NCBI GenBank assembly: GCA_018873225.1
Contig: JAEILZ010000001.1
Span: forward strand, 1,674,001 to 1,738,000
Origin: [Phialemoniopsis] sp. UDSM-2020
Taxonomy: Eukaryota > Ascomycota > Sordariomycetes > Thyridiales > Thyridiaceae
Direction: 5' to 3'
DNA length: 64,000 nucleotides
Of this stretch, positions 23,921 through 34,737 are shown one piece after another (within the stretch, counting starts at the first letter, position 1; every line of letters starts with the position of its first letter). The position numbers and the translations under genes were made by a program. The notes below the pieces were generated by a model that made no database searches, was not told the DNA's origin, and was given only the letters and a program-made list of their open reading frames with translations.

Positions 23921-26112
23921 ATGGATCCCTTCCCCCCTGACGCCCCGCAATCCTTGTCCAGCGGCGGCACTTCCCCAGATCAGCCCAATGATGGCTCGGC
24001 CATGGCGACCCTGACTGGCGCCGTCTCGTCGGCGAACAATGATGGCCGCGCCTCGCAGACCCCAGCTGCTGCTGCTGGCCCTACTGTCCCTGCTGCATGT
24101 CTAGCATGTGTAAGTGATCAATGCCGCATGAGAAAGTGGTCGCCGAAGACTGCGGCATCCACTTTCTTTCGGGCTCGGCGGCCCTGGCTGACTGGCAATC
24201 CTCGTCGGTTGCGACTTTATTAGCGAGGCAAGCATCTCAAATGTGACGGCTTCACGCCCTGCTCCCGCTGCACCAGCTCCAACCAGGAGTGCGTCTACGT
24301 AGCATCACGCCGCGGCTACAAGGGTCCCAGGAGGAACACCGCCCAGAATCCCAACAAGCGACATGCGTCCTCGTCGCCGCCATCGTCCACTGGTGCGCCA
24401 GATCCCGCATCGTGCCCCATGATGCTCGGCGCCCCGCCCGTCTCCATCCCGACGACCGGCTTCAACCCGGCCGTTGTGCTGCCTGGCACACCCGCCACCT
24501 CGGCCTACGGGCAGACGCCAACACCTCTCTCGCAGATGGCCCTTTTCCGAAACCCCTTTGGCAGCAGTATTGACCAGACCAGCATGGCTCTTGCCGCGGC
24601 GTCGACGGGCGGACCGCCGCCCCCGACCACGAGCATAGGTGAACGGTGTTTTGATGCTTACTATCACTACTTCTTTTCTGCGCACCCTAATGTGCTTCCC
24701 AAGGAGCACTTCTTGCGCTTCATGAAGGACCACCCGGGCAGCCTTGATCACCTCGTTGCGGCCATGCGCTACATTGGCTCGCTGTTCCTCGACGTCGGGC
24801 CGTCACGCGCCATGTACTTTGATGAGGCTATCCGCCTTGCCTACTTACCCACCTGCCCCAAGGACGGCTTCTTGGTGCAGACTTTGTTAATGCTTATTGT
24901 CGCTTTGGATGGAAGCTGCAACCAGGAGCGAGCGCGGCAGCTCTTGGGCGACTGTGAAAGGATAGCAGTAGAGATTGGTCTCAATACCAGGCACTTCGCT
25001 ACCGAGCACGGCCACGGCAACCGCGTGTTGGAGGAGAGCTGGCGACGGACGTGGTGGGACCTCTTTGTTGTGGACGGCATGGTCGCTGGTGTGCACCGGA
25101 TGACCAACTTTCTGCTGTTTGACGTACCGGCCGACGTGGCCCTCCCGTGCGAGGAGCACGAGTATGTCTCAGGGGTAAGACGCGGATCCGTAGCTCGCAG
25201 TCACTTACCCTCGACTCCTTTGCTGACTGTCCCTAGGAAATCCCCCCACCCATGTACATTGAAGACTTTGACGATCAGCTCTTCTCGGGGGAGGATCGCG
25301 AGTTCTCGTCATTCACCTACCGAATTGCAGCTGCGCGCAACCTCGGTCGTTTCATGCGGTGCCCGCCCATCCTCTTCCCGGAGGACGAGAATCTCGCTAA
25401 GGTCGAGTCTCTCCTCACGAACTGGAGGATGCACCTGCCGCAGGCCAAGAGGGATGATCTGACCAAAGGCTGCCAGCTGGATGAGATGATGTTCCAGGCA
25501 CATTTCATCACGCATGCGTAAGTGATGCCCTCTTCCCGGTTTCACAGTCAGCACAGACTACTGACCCATCGCAGCTGCTCAATCCTCCTCCACCAGCCGC
25601 ACTCACAGCTGGACTCTTCGCCTGCCCGCAGCGTCAACTCGTGCGCGCCGCACAGCGTCGTCCCCACGGGCGACGCCTTCAACTCGCACACGCGGCACAC
25701 CATCACGGCGGCCTGCGAGATCAGCAAGATGGTGACGCAGGCCGTGCCCCTGCTCTCGCACACGCACTTCTTCACGTGCGTCATCACGCTGTCGTCCATC
25801 GTGCACCTGAGCAAGTGGGCGCTCTTTTACATCCAGGACGAGGAGGACCTCCGGCAGCAGATCCGGCTCAACATCGGCGCGCTCAACAAGCTCAGCGACG
25901 TGTGGAAGGCCGCGGGGACGGCGAGCGGGCAGGTCAAGGGCGTCGCGCAGGAGATCTACCGCGCCAAGAAGGCGCAGCAGATCAACCCGGCGTTCTGGGT
26001 CGGCTTCACCCAGGAGGAGATGATTAGCAGCCTCAACGCCGACGAGGGGATCATGGCCGAGTTTGACACGATGCTCGTGCCGCAGGTGACGCAGCCGCCT
26101 ACCAGTCACTGA
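23921..26112 (+). CDS. Zn2Cys6 transcription factor with fungal-specific middle homology region
   Basis: A nuclear DNA-binding regulator; target pathway unknown. Exons 23921-24109, 24224-25174, 25237-25517 and 25575-26112 give 652 residues. The binuclear zinc cluster spans residues 60-86 (CLAC, then CDGFTPCSRC, then C86), with C-x2-C-x6-C-x5-C-x2-C-x6-C spacing, followed by a basic linker RRGYKGPRRN. The first intron (114 nt, long for this locus) lies directly after the second cysteine, so retention destroys the DNA-binding domain. Residues ~175-400 form the fungal transcription-factor homology region (FDAYYHYFFSAHPNVLPKEH; EESWRRTWWDLFVVDGMVAG). The N-terminal 55 residues are Ser/Pro/Ala-rich. 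The start ATG at 23921 has a good context (gcacgatgg). Confidence 0.88.
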
Positions 26113-27947
26113 TAGGTGGTTGTTGCAACGGGGCTTGTCTTATATATCGAGATTTTATCTTTCTTTCGTTCTTTGGATGGCTCGGGGCTCTTGTGGTTTC
26201 TCAAAAAGGGGGCTATGATCAGCCACTTGAGAATGGTGCGGCATATCATGTAAAAACGGCGGTAGGGTGGGTGTATCAAGGCTGTATCCGCTTAATGATG
26301 ACTGGAACGTGGATCTCGGGGTTCAAGGAGTTGTACTCTTGGATATACTGTTTTTCTGTGGCCTTTTGCTTGAGGTCAAAATGCAAATCCCCTTTCTTGC
26401 GGAATATTTTGCGCGACAATGACTTCTTATTAGGCAACAATGTGAGCGTAAAGAATCCGATTGGTGGTGATTGATTTGACGGACTGTGATACATGCGCTC
26501 CAAACAACTTCCGAAACCCCTGTTGACGGAAGTCGCCTCGTTTCTCGATATCCCGAAGGCAGATTTCCAAGGCAGAGATCACCGCTTGGAGAACGTAAGG
26601 ATGAAACTCGGCGACGCACCGGCCGGGGGGTCACAGCCGTGTCGGCGATGCGACTGTGCAGGGACCAGCTGCATCGGGTTCATGCCGGTGACAATCTGGA
26701 AGCCACTCAAAAGCCGCCAGAGGTCGCCGACTCCCCCGGATAGCGACGACCAATCGGAGCATCAAGCATTCGCTTCCCGCACTGGACCCAATGATAATCT
26801 TTGGAAAGAACTGCCTCTATCACTTGATATCCACGCTGCTTGGTTCTGAAACTTGATACTCAATGAAGTTGTAGGTTACTCGCGAGTTATGATCCAGTTC
26901 CAAGGTGGTTGCTTGGGACTATTTGACTTACAGGAGAGTCTCATCAAATGCACTCTTGTGTTTCTGGTACCTGCAGGAATATTGTTCGATTTTCATCTAA
27001 TACCATAACTCCTTGGGTATCATTGCAGTGTACTATTATGGAGAATCCGATTGAACAAATGACAGAGTCGAACCCTGAAACAAGCATGAGATGCTTTGTC
27101 TGATCATTCGAGCCTACCGGGTCATCTTGAGGCGTTGAAAGGCTGCGCGTCTTTCGATGATGCCAGCACGAATTACAAAATTATGCCTTGCCACCTCGTT
27201 CAGGAGCAGGCAGTGCAGTCTGGCGTCAAACTGTCGAAGGAAGATGTTTGATTATATCTGACGATAAGCTACCTATCACTGACAGGCTGGGGGGCTCCAA
27301 AAGCAGCGGGTCAAGAACGGAGTTTGCCGTTGATGTATGTTTTTGGAAGACGACACAATCTCTCGGCAGTTTACGAGGCCCGAGGTTCTCCCGTTCCCAG
27401 CTGAAACCCAAGAACGATTACGAATGAGGGGCTCATGAATGCTATTTTCACCGAGAGACGGGTAATGCCGTTTGCCATGCGTCCAATCCATGGGTACGAC
27501 CCATTTTCATTGGAGCGCCTCCGATCGAAATGAGAATTCCAGCCCTACCGGACCGAACATTGAATCTCGGATACGGACTCGTATTCTGCATCTGTCAGTT
27601 TTGTTCCTAGCCAAGGCCGTCTCTCCAGGGGAGGTGCTAGCGGCCGTGTAGTGGATCGCCCCACTAGCTTAGCACTGAGCCTCCCCACCTTACGCAACAC
27701 TTTTAAGCCTTATACGCGGAACTGAACCACTGTGATTCGTCAATGCTTAGACCAAAGTTCCTTCCATATTCGTACGGTCGCTCGCTCGTACGCGATCTTC
27801 AACATTTACTTAATCATTGGTGCCTGCTCGTTCGCTCTCTCGCAACCCTATGCTGACGCCTCCTCTGTCCAAACCCCCCATGAACCCCGGCTATCGAATC
27901 TGCGCCAGACGGACGGATTGTCAGCCAGGAAGGTAGTCCACTCTCCC
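26113..27947. other. Intergenic, 1.8 kb, one doubtful small ORF inside
   Basis: Separates the two Zn2Cys6 genes. Apart from the doubtful frame at 26493-26849 nothing gene-like was seen. Composition drops to AT-rich near 26.2-26.5 kb and 26.85-27.1 kb. Confidence 0.45.
26493..26849 (+). CDS. Doubtful small ORF, 118 residues
   Basis: An ATG-initiated frame with a Cys-rich centre (PCRRCDCAGTSC) followed by a Pro/Ser-rich stretch. No family recognised, no signal peptide, and no flanking evidence. It may be a short gene or chance; listed only because it starts with ATG and is the longest frame in its gap. Confidence 0.2.
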   Translation: MRSKQLPKPLLTEVASFLDIPKADFQGRDHRLENVRMKLGDAPAGGSQPCRRCDCAGTSCIGFMPVTIWKPLKSRQRSPTPPDSDDQSEHQAFASRTGPNDNLWKELPLSLDIHAAWF

Positions 27948-29395
27948 ATGACCGACCAATCGCCACCGGTACCGTACGAGCCAAGAACCCGGAAAGGGCA
28001 CCGTAAGGTGCGGACGGGTTGCACCACGTGCAAACGCCGCAAGATCAAGGTGAGTCTGTCAAGAATAAATCACTAGCCTTATAGTATACTGATATTCGCT
28101 GTTATCAGTGCGATGAGGGCAAGCCGGTCTGCGCCAATTGCCTCAAGTATGGCGTCCAATGCGCTTATGCCGAGCACCGGCTAACACACCGGGAACATGG
28201 CACCGCGCCCTCCACCCCGGCTGCTCCGGCGGCCCCGGCTTACAGCCCCGCCGCGGTCCCGGCGCCGCTCGACTCCATCTCGGAGCCGACTCCCGGCGCC
28301 TCCTCGGACTTTGCAGGTTCATCTTTTCAGCAGCCCTTCCCAGGCAGCAGCGGGGATGGTCTACCGATGGCCCTCAACTCGACGCATCTCGAGCTACTGC
28401 ATAACTTTACCACGCTGACATGTCACACCCTCTCGGGCGACCCTATCATGCGCAACATCTGGCGGATCAACGTCCCGCAGGTAGGCTTCCGCTACGACTA
28501 TGTCATGCGCAGCCTGCTCGCCCTGTCAGCCCTGCACATGTCCTTCTTCTCGGCCGACCGCCGTGACTTTTACCTGCGCATCGCCCAGTCCGAGCACGGC
28601 GCTGCCCTACCACAGATCGCCTCCGCCCTGGGCCATGCCACCGCAGAAAACTGCTCCGCCCTCTACATCTCGGCCACCCTCACTTTCATCTACTCGTGGG
28701 CCACGCCGCGTCAGCCGGGTGACTTCTTCCTCGTCAACAGCAACCTTGGCACGGCCGACTGGGTCTCGCTGCTTAGGGGCGTCCGCAGTATCATGGAGAC
28801 CTGGCGAGCCGAGCTGCTCCGTGGACCCTTCAGCATCATGTTTCAATCCGGGCATGCACGATATTTAGCGAGCGCGGCGGATCTCCGGTCCGCGCCAGAG
28901 TGGCTCGCGACCGCCGAGCACGCGCAGCTGACGCATCTAGCCGGGCTCGTGGCGCAGGCCGCCGCATCCAAGGACGAGGCCGAGGCCCTGCGCAAAAGCA
29001 TCGACGACCTCGAGGACTCATTCTGCGCCGTCTCGACGGGCGGCCGCCTGTGGAACGACCATGGCCACATCGCCGGCAGCGGAACGCCGTCCCCGGGCGG
29101 GTACGCGGGGCCGGCGCTACGGAGCCCGGGTTCGCCGTGGGCGCTGACGTCCAACGTCTACGCGTGGCTGTTCAAGATGGGCGAGCCCTTCATCGAGATG
29201 CTCAAGCGGCGGTCGCCGCTGGCGCTCGTCATCTTTGCGCATTTCTGCGTCGTGCTCAACTTTCTCGAGAACTGGTGGTGGATGCAGGGGTGGTCGGCGC
29301 ACCTGCTGCAGGAGATCTGGGATTTGCTGGACGAGGAGCATCGCGTGTGGATACGCTGGCCTATCGAGGAGATTGGGTGGAGGCCGAATAGGTGA
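27948..29395 (+). CDS. Zn2Cys6 transcription factor of Upc2-like (sterol uptake control) architecture
   Basis: Exons 27948-28049 and 28109-29395 give 462 residues. The zinc cluster is near the N-terminus: C25, C28, C35, C42, C45, C52 (GCTTCKRRKIK, then CDEGKPVCANC). The intron falls exactly between K34 and C35. A disordered linker follows, then a helical ligand-binding-like region (ALNSTHLELLHNFTTLTCHT; FRYDYVMRSLLALSALHMSF) and a C-terminus ending EHRVWIRWPIEEIGW. That combination is typical of fungal Upc2/Ecm22-like regulators, though most family members in moulds have no proven role in sterol control. An upstream in-frame extension exists, with no ATG in good context before 27948. Its neighbour is the RTA1-like gene on the same strand, about 1 kb downstream. 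Class is confident; biological role is not. Confidence 0.85.
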
Positions 29396-30408
29396 GGGTG
29401 TGCGTGGGCGAAGGGATGTGAGACGGCGTTCAAGTTAGTACCAGCCGGATGTGGTATTGATGGTGTGTATTAAGCCTACTGTACGTCTACAAGATTCGGA
29501 GCGACATCAAATGGAAGCATTGTATTTTTCAGATCTGTATTGGAGTCAACTTTCTTTCACGACTTTCAATACACCTGACCACGATATGTGATCCTCGCTG
29601 AGCCTTGGGGTGTAGCATGTCTGTGTTGATGCATCTCATAGTCAGGGCGATAATTTGATCCTGATACAGACGGCATGTATTCTCGTATTAGCTGACGTAA
29701 CAGGAGTGACGTTCCCCTTCCCAGCATAAATCTGCCCCCTGTTCCCCGTTGCCCCGTTCCTTTACCCGTTCCTTTATGAATCCGCAAACATAAACTCCTT
29801 GCATCAGGGAACCGGCCATGATAAGCCCTTGCAATGCTGAGGCTGGCTGTTGTGGTCTGGTGTTTCGGTCGTCACATCGCCTGCATTGATGTCAACAGCG
29901 ATCTGGGGAAATAACCGAATCAGCCACAAGTAGCAATGGACCGCGCAAACTCACATACTGTGAGGACCCCAATACGATTATACCTCGACGCGTGGTCAAG
30001 TTGTCCGTCGTGTGGGGCCGAGACTCGGCTTCGCACAGAAATCCGAGCGTACGAGTAAACGAGAGTCGGATCGACCCCGAAACGAGCCCTACGACTCGCA
30101 TTACTCGTACACTGCCTTTTGCTTGTCGCGGCAGATCCCCCCTTGGCCATATGCTAGATTCTAGATGGAATTTTCGAATAAAGACTCTGGATAGCCTTGT
30201 TTTTGCTATGTCTTTATTTTCCTGTCTGTATTCTCTCCAGGTCTTGGGCCTTGGTTCATTCAACTGTTTTCGTATTGCTTCGCTTCTACACTAACACAAC
30301 ATTTACATCGACTCAATTACTTCTGTTACGAGTATCACGAACCGATCCCCACGCTATAATTCATCATCTACAACACAACCGAACCGTTCCTTAATAAGCT
30401 CTTTCAAG
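29396..30408. promoter_or_regulatory. Intergenic / promoter of the RTA1-like gene
   Basis: 1.0 kb. Small frames here lack any family signature. It ends in an AT/CT-rich leader with CAACAC-type repeats before the ATG at 30409. Confidence 0.45.
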
Positions 30409-31331
30409 ATGCCTACTCTCGAGACCCATAACGGGTACCCTTTGTGGTTGTACATCCCGAACCGCCCTGCGGCCATCATATTCACCATTATTTTCGTCGT
30501 CATCACCGCCTATCATACGTTCCTCATGTTTCGGAAACGCCTATGGTTCTGCATTCCATTTGTTATCGGCGGTTACTGTAAGTCTTTCACCATATCTACA
30601 TATGGTAGTGAATTTCTGAGCTAATCTGGGTACCTTTTTCAGTCGAGATCATCGGATACCTGGGTCGTATCCTTGCGTACGACCAGACCGGGGAACTGAT
30701 CCCCTACCTTCTGCAATCGATCTTCCTCCTCCTCGCACCTGTCCTGTTCGCTGCCTCGCTGTACATGACCCTCAGCCGCGTCATTCTCGCAGTCGATGGT
30801 GCCAGCTGCTCCATCATCCGGCCGCGCTGGCTCACGGCCATCTTCGTCACGGGCGACGTGCTCAGCTTCTTCATCCAGGGCGGCGGCGCGGGCATGCTCA
30901 CCCAGGCCAAGAGCCAGGAGGACTCGAAGCGCGGCGAGAACATCATCGTCGGCGGCCTCGTCTTCCAGATCCTCATCTTTGGCGTCTTTTGCGTCACGGC
31001 CCTCGTCTTCAACGCGCGCTTCCGCCGCCACCACCACTCCGAGACGTACCGACACAAGCCCTGGCAGTCGGTCCTCGTCATGCTCTACATCACCTCCCTG
31101 CTCATCATGGTCCGCAACATCTTCCGTGTCGTCGAGTACGCCATGGGCCAGCACGGCTACCTGCTGTCCAACGAGTGGCCCGTCTACGTGTTTGACGGCA
31201 CCCTCATGTTCTTCACCATGATCTTCTTCGCGCTCTGGTACCCGAGCAAGCTGTACGGGGGCAAAAGGGTCGACGCCAACATCGAGCTCGCCAGCGGGAG
31301 TAGTGCTCACACGCAGAGACACTTTGTCTGA
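30409..31331 (+). CDS. RTA1-like seven-transmembrane protein (lipid translocation/efflux family)
   Basis: A plasma-membrane or endomembrane protein of the RTA1/RSB1 family, whose members are linked to long-chain-base release and to resistance to toxic lipophiles. Exons 30409-30577 and 30643-31331 give 285 residues. About seven hydrophobic spans are visible, starting with AAIIFTIIFVVITAYHTFLM. Family hallmarks include EIIGYLGRI after span 2, LLAPVLFAASLYMTLSRVI, the DVLSFFIQGGGAGML block, and YITSLLIMVRNIFRVVEYAMG in the later half. The C-terminus is short and cytosolic (GKRVDANIELASG). It sits downstream of the Upc2-like regulator, compatible with co-regulation but not evidence for it. Confidence 0.93.
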
Positions 31332-31767
31332 TTTCTATCTGCTGTATTCAGAAGGGTCGGCGCAGAACGGCCCGGGGCGCGACTAGTCTAGGATGGATCA
31401 TCGGATTTTCTTTTGTTGGTTTATAGAGCCCGTTAGATTTTGATATGTAGCATTAGAATGGAAGGAATCGATTTTTTCGATTTTATTAATTTGAAAACTC
31501 GCCACCCGGACACGGGGTGCCAAGTCTCTGCCAAGGTCGGGGCCGGTGCCGATGATCGACAAATGCCACCGAAGTCTTAGCTCCGAAGCGCCGCGGGACT
31601 AATTCCGCAGCATGCCCGAACCCCGGTGCGGCTGAGCGTCGGGTTCGTATTCAGCTGCAGCCGATTTCGCTCTTGGGGACGTTGACATGACTTCTATTTC
31701 AGAAGGGCGTGCCCTCCATTCTTGGCATTGGACGTACAGGTAGCTCACCTAGAGGGCATTGTCAACG
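31332..31767. other. Intergenic, 436 nt
   Basis: 3' end of the RTA1-like gene (AT-rich, with a TCGATTTTTTCGA-like inverted stretch near 31469) and a short leader for the repeat protein. Confidence 0.4.
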
Positions 31768-33474
31768 ATGTCGGGCCTCCAAGTCGTCCCCATCCACCAC
31801 TGCCCGAAGCGGGAGAGGTGCACCAGCGAGCGATTTTGGTATAAGCTCCCGGAAGCTCCGAAAACAGACATCTGTTCGCGATGTTATCACGACCACCTGA
31901 GCCAGACGGCCTTTGCAGGACGCTTCAAGCTCGATTATGACCACTCCATGAACGGCCGGTCCTGCGACTTTGGCACCCCGCGCATACTCGCCGTGCTCCG
32001 ACAGGCGCTTGCGCAGGGCGACTTCAACCTGCTACGTGACTACATAGTACGGCGTAATGACATACGGCCGTGCAAGGGCGGCGGCATCGGCGCCAAGGCA
32101 GACGAGGGCTACACGTGGTGGCAGCTCCGTGACCCGAGCATGGCCGGCAAGTTCGGCGCCTGCGCGGCGTGCTACGAGGATTCTATCATACCTGCCGGCT
32201 TCGCGCCGCAATTCGAGGACAGACCCATCGCCCAGACCCCTGACCTGGCCTGGAGCTGCGATATCAACTTCCCGTTCACCGAGCGGCTCGTTGAGCAGTG
32301 CCGCGACTGGAACCAGGTGCTCGCCTGGGCCATGCATCGCCTGCAGCTCCCGACGTACGGCGATCTCAAAGAGGTCGATGTCACCTCCCGGGCCTGGTAC
32401 AAGCTACGGGATCCCAACCTGACCGCGCTCTGGGCCTGCGAGGCGTGCTTCCTCGACGTCGCCTCCGTGGCCTTCGCCGACGGGCACTTCTAGCGCGCCA
32501 CGCACCTACCTCCGCAGGGCACGAACCTCGTCTGTTTCGCTGGCGGCAACGTCAATCGGCGCGTGGCCCTCAACATCGCCATGGAGCGCCTCGACTTCAA
32601 CATCCTCCTGCGCGCCGCGTCAGCCATCGTGCGCTACCCGCCATGCCAGCAAGGCGGTTTCCAGAGCACGTGGTACTCGCTGATACCCGCAGACGAGGAG
32701 GTCGACATCTGCGCCGCGTGCTACCACGGCATCTTTGAATCGACGGGCTTCGGCGGGGTGATCGCTCCCAAGCCGGTGCAGCCCGCCGGCCCGCGCATCT
32801 GTAACCTGCACTTCAGCACGCCCGGGCAGATGGCGCTGGCCAAGCGGCTCGACGTCGCCATCGACCGGCGCGAGCCGGCCGTCTTTGTCGACTTTGCGCG
32901 GCGCTTCGCCAACGTGCCCGCGTGCCCCAAGACGGCCGTCGTCAAGGGCCGGCGCTGGTACCGCCACGACATGTTCTCGTGCTGCCCGGCGTGCTGGCTC
33001 GAGGCGCCCATCGAGGGCACGCGCCTGGCGGCCGCCGCCTTTCCCGCGCAGGACGTCCCGTACGAGGGCGACCTGCGCTGCGACTTCTACTCGTCCCGGG
33101 TCCGGGCGCTCTGGCGCGAGGCGTGCGCCAAGGACGACCTCGCGGGCTTCGTGGCGTTCATGACGCGCCGGCTCGAGGTCTGGAAGCAGACGTACCCGGC
33201 GATCCAGCAGGCGCTGGCGCAGATGCGCATGAACGCGCAGACGCAGTCGACGCTGCTCATGAGCTCGACGCTGCTCAACGGCGCCAACAACATCGCGGCC
33301 GCGGCGGGCGCGCACGGCAACTACGGCAACGGGGCCGTCGGGTTCGGGTACGAGACGTATGCCGGGGCGCAGGGCGCGGTGCAGTGGAACCAGGCGATGG
33401 GCATGTTTGGGGCCAACAGCGGGCCGGCGGCGGCGATTGCGCAGCTGAGTGCCATGTGGGATGCTGTTGAGTGA
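31768..33474 (+). pseudogene. Five-repeat cysteine/tryptophan protein interrupted by one in-frame TAG
   Basis: From the ATG at 31768 the frame runs 241 codons to TAG at 32491-32493. It then continues in the same frame for 326 sense codons to TGA at 33472-33474. Five imperfect repeats of ~85-110 residues span the whole, two and a half on each side of the stop. Each has a W-Y/W near its start, a CxxC core (CSRCYHD; CAACYED; CEACFLD; CAACYHG; CPACWLE), a downstream single Cys, and a helical segment ending in R-R. Most also have a leading PC. The stop falls in the linker after the third CxxC, inside what should be coding. I found no phase-compatible intron that removes it. So this is a fresh nonsense mutation, a sequence error, or translational readthrough. 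The cysteines suggest metal binding (inference). The repeat resembles an unnamed domain I recall from other ascomycete proteins of unknown function. No signal peptide. Confidence 0.7.
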
Positions 33475-34737
33475 GTGAGCGAGTGGGTTGGAGCTTTGGT
33501 CGGCACTGTCAGGGTTTGTGTGTATAAGGGGCTGCTGGTGATGTTGCGAAAGCGAGCTAGGAGGTCTAGTTAAGAGTTGTCGGAGTTGTCGCGAGAAAGT
33601 CCGCTCGTTGTTCACCATAGACATGGGCGTTCAGAGAATAGGCTATTACAGTGGATATCATGGTCTGCCCTGGCCAGCCAGTTCAGCTGCCGGTTTGAAA
33701 CAAGGGTATGCGCGCGTTTGGGCCAGCCGGGTAATGTAGATACACGACCAAGTCATGCCATGGCAGTAGCAGGGCCATGCAGGCCTGATAGAAGCTGCAT
33801 ATAGACATCGCCGACCCCATCTCTGAGAAAAACAGGGTTGCTGAGATATGACAGGCGCGCAAGCTTTCTAAGAAAGGGTAGCATTCGGGCTCCGGGCATC
33901 TTGGCAGTCGTTGGAGGTGTGGGCACTCCCGAGTGCCGGGGCTCCAGGGCTGGGGGGTAAAAGTGGAGGCCGGCGATTCTTCAACGTCGGCGATGAGCCT
34001 CCTCGGCGATCTGACTTTATGCATCTCGCATGACCAGACAGCCAGATTTAAGAATGCAGCCGTGCCATGTCCGCCGTCCCTCCAGCACCAGCTTGCCGGC
34101 AACTATGCACTTATGTAACAAGCCAACCGGAACGGGCCTGGCGGCTGACGTTGGATCCCTGCCATGATGCGTTGAAGACTCTGAGCTCAAGCTGCGTCGG
34201 GGAGCACTCCAGCTCTGTGAGACGGCGACACCCGCGTTAATCGATTTTTTCTCTCTTTTCCATCTTGCACACCGGTGCTTCTAGCGAGGTTAGTTAAACG
34301 ATTGATGGGGACTTTTAGCTGAGATGACCGGGCGTTTGCCGGCGAGATGTGATGGCTGAGCGACGCCTTGTGGGTTTTCTTCCCCGTTCACTGCTAACCA
34401 GGGGGGTTAATTTCGACGAGGAAAACACCCGGCGTATATGCTGGCAATTCGTATCGTGGGTCTTGATGGGCTTCCTGATCTGCGGCCTGCCCGAGTGTGG
34501 GAGTGCGAAGGAGGCCTGGCTGGTCTGCGGGGGATTTGTATAAGAGCTTACGCCCCTGAATCCTTCCCGGTGATGCATGAAGCATGTACGCAGATCCTAC
34601 AGCAGTTTATTTGAAAAGCCACTCCTGCAGCCCTATTCCAGCCTTTTCTTTCGGTTTATTTCCTTCTAATATCATTGTCCGTGTGAAGACTTTTTGTCAT
34701 CGTGTTGGGATTACTCTCATTGACGACACAAACCAGA
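33475..34737. other. Intergenic, 1.26 kb
   Basis: Between the repeat protein and the ABCG gene. Frames up to 139 codons on the minus strand (33683-34102) have no family features. The last 450 nt presumably contain the ABCG promoter and leader. Confidence 0.45.

Noticed and set aside
32397..32493. Possible intron ending at the TAG acceptor-like sequence, which would remove the in-frame stop
   Set aside because: The only donor-like GT at a sensible distance (GTACAA, 32397) gives the wrong phase, and the sequence it would remove encodes the conserved CxxC core of repeat 3; closer GTs give introns under 40 nt.
32620..33624. 334-codon minus-strand frame opposite the repeat protein
   Set aside because: Arg/Pro/Ala-rich shadow; the plus strand shows the conserved Cys repeats. 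It did warn me that long open frames are cheap in this GC-rich stretch.
33683..34102. 139-codon minus-strand frame between the repeat protein and the ABCG gene
   Set aside because: No conserved motif, no plausible promoter or leader, unusual Cys/Pro/His composition.
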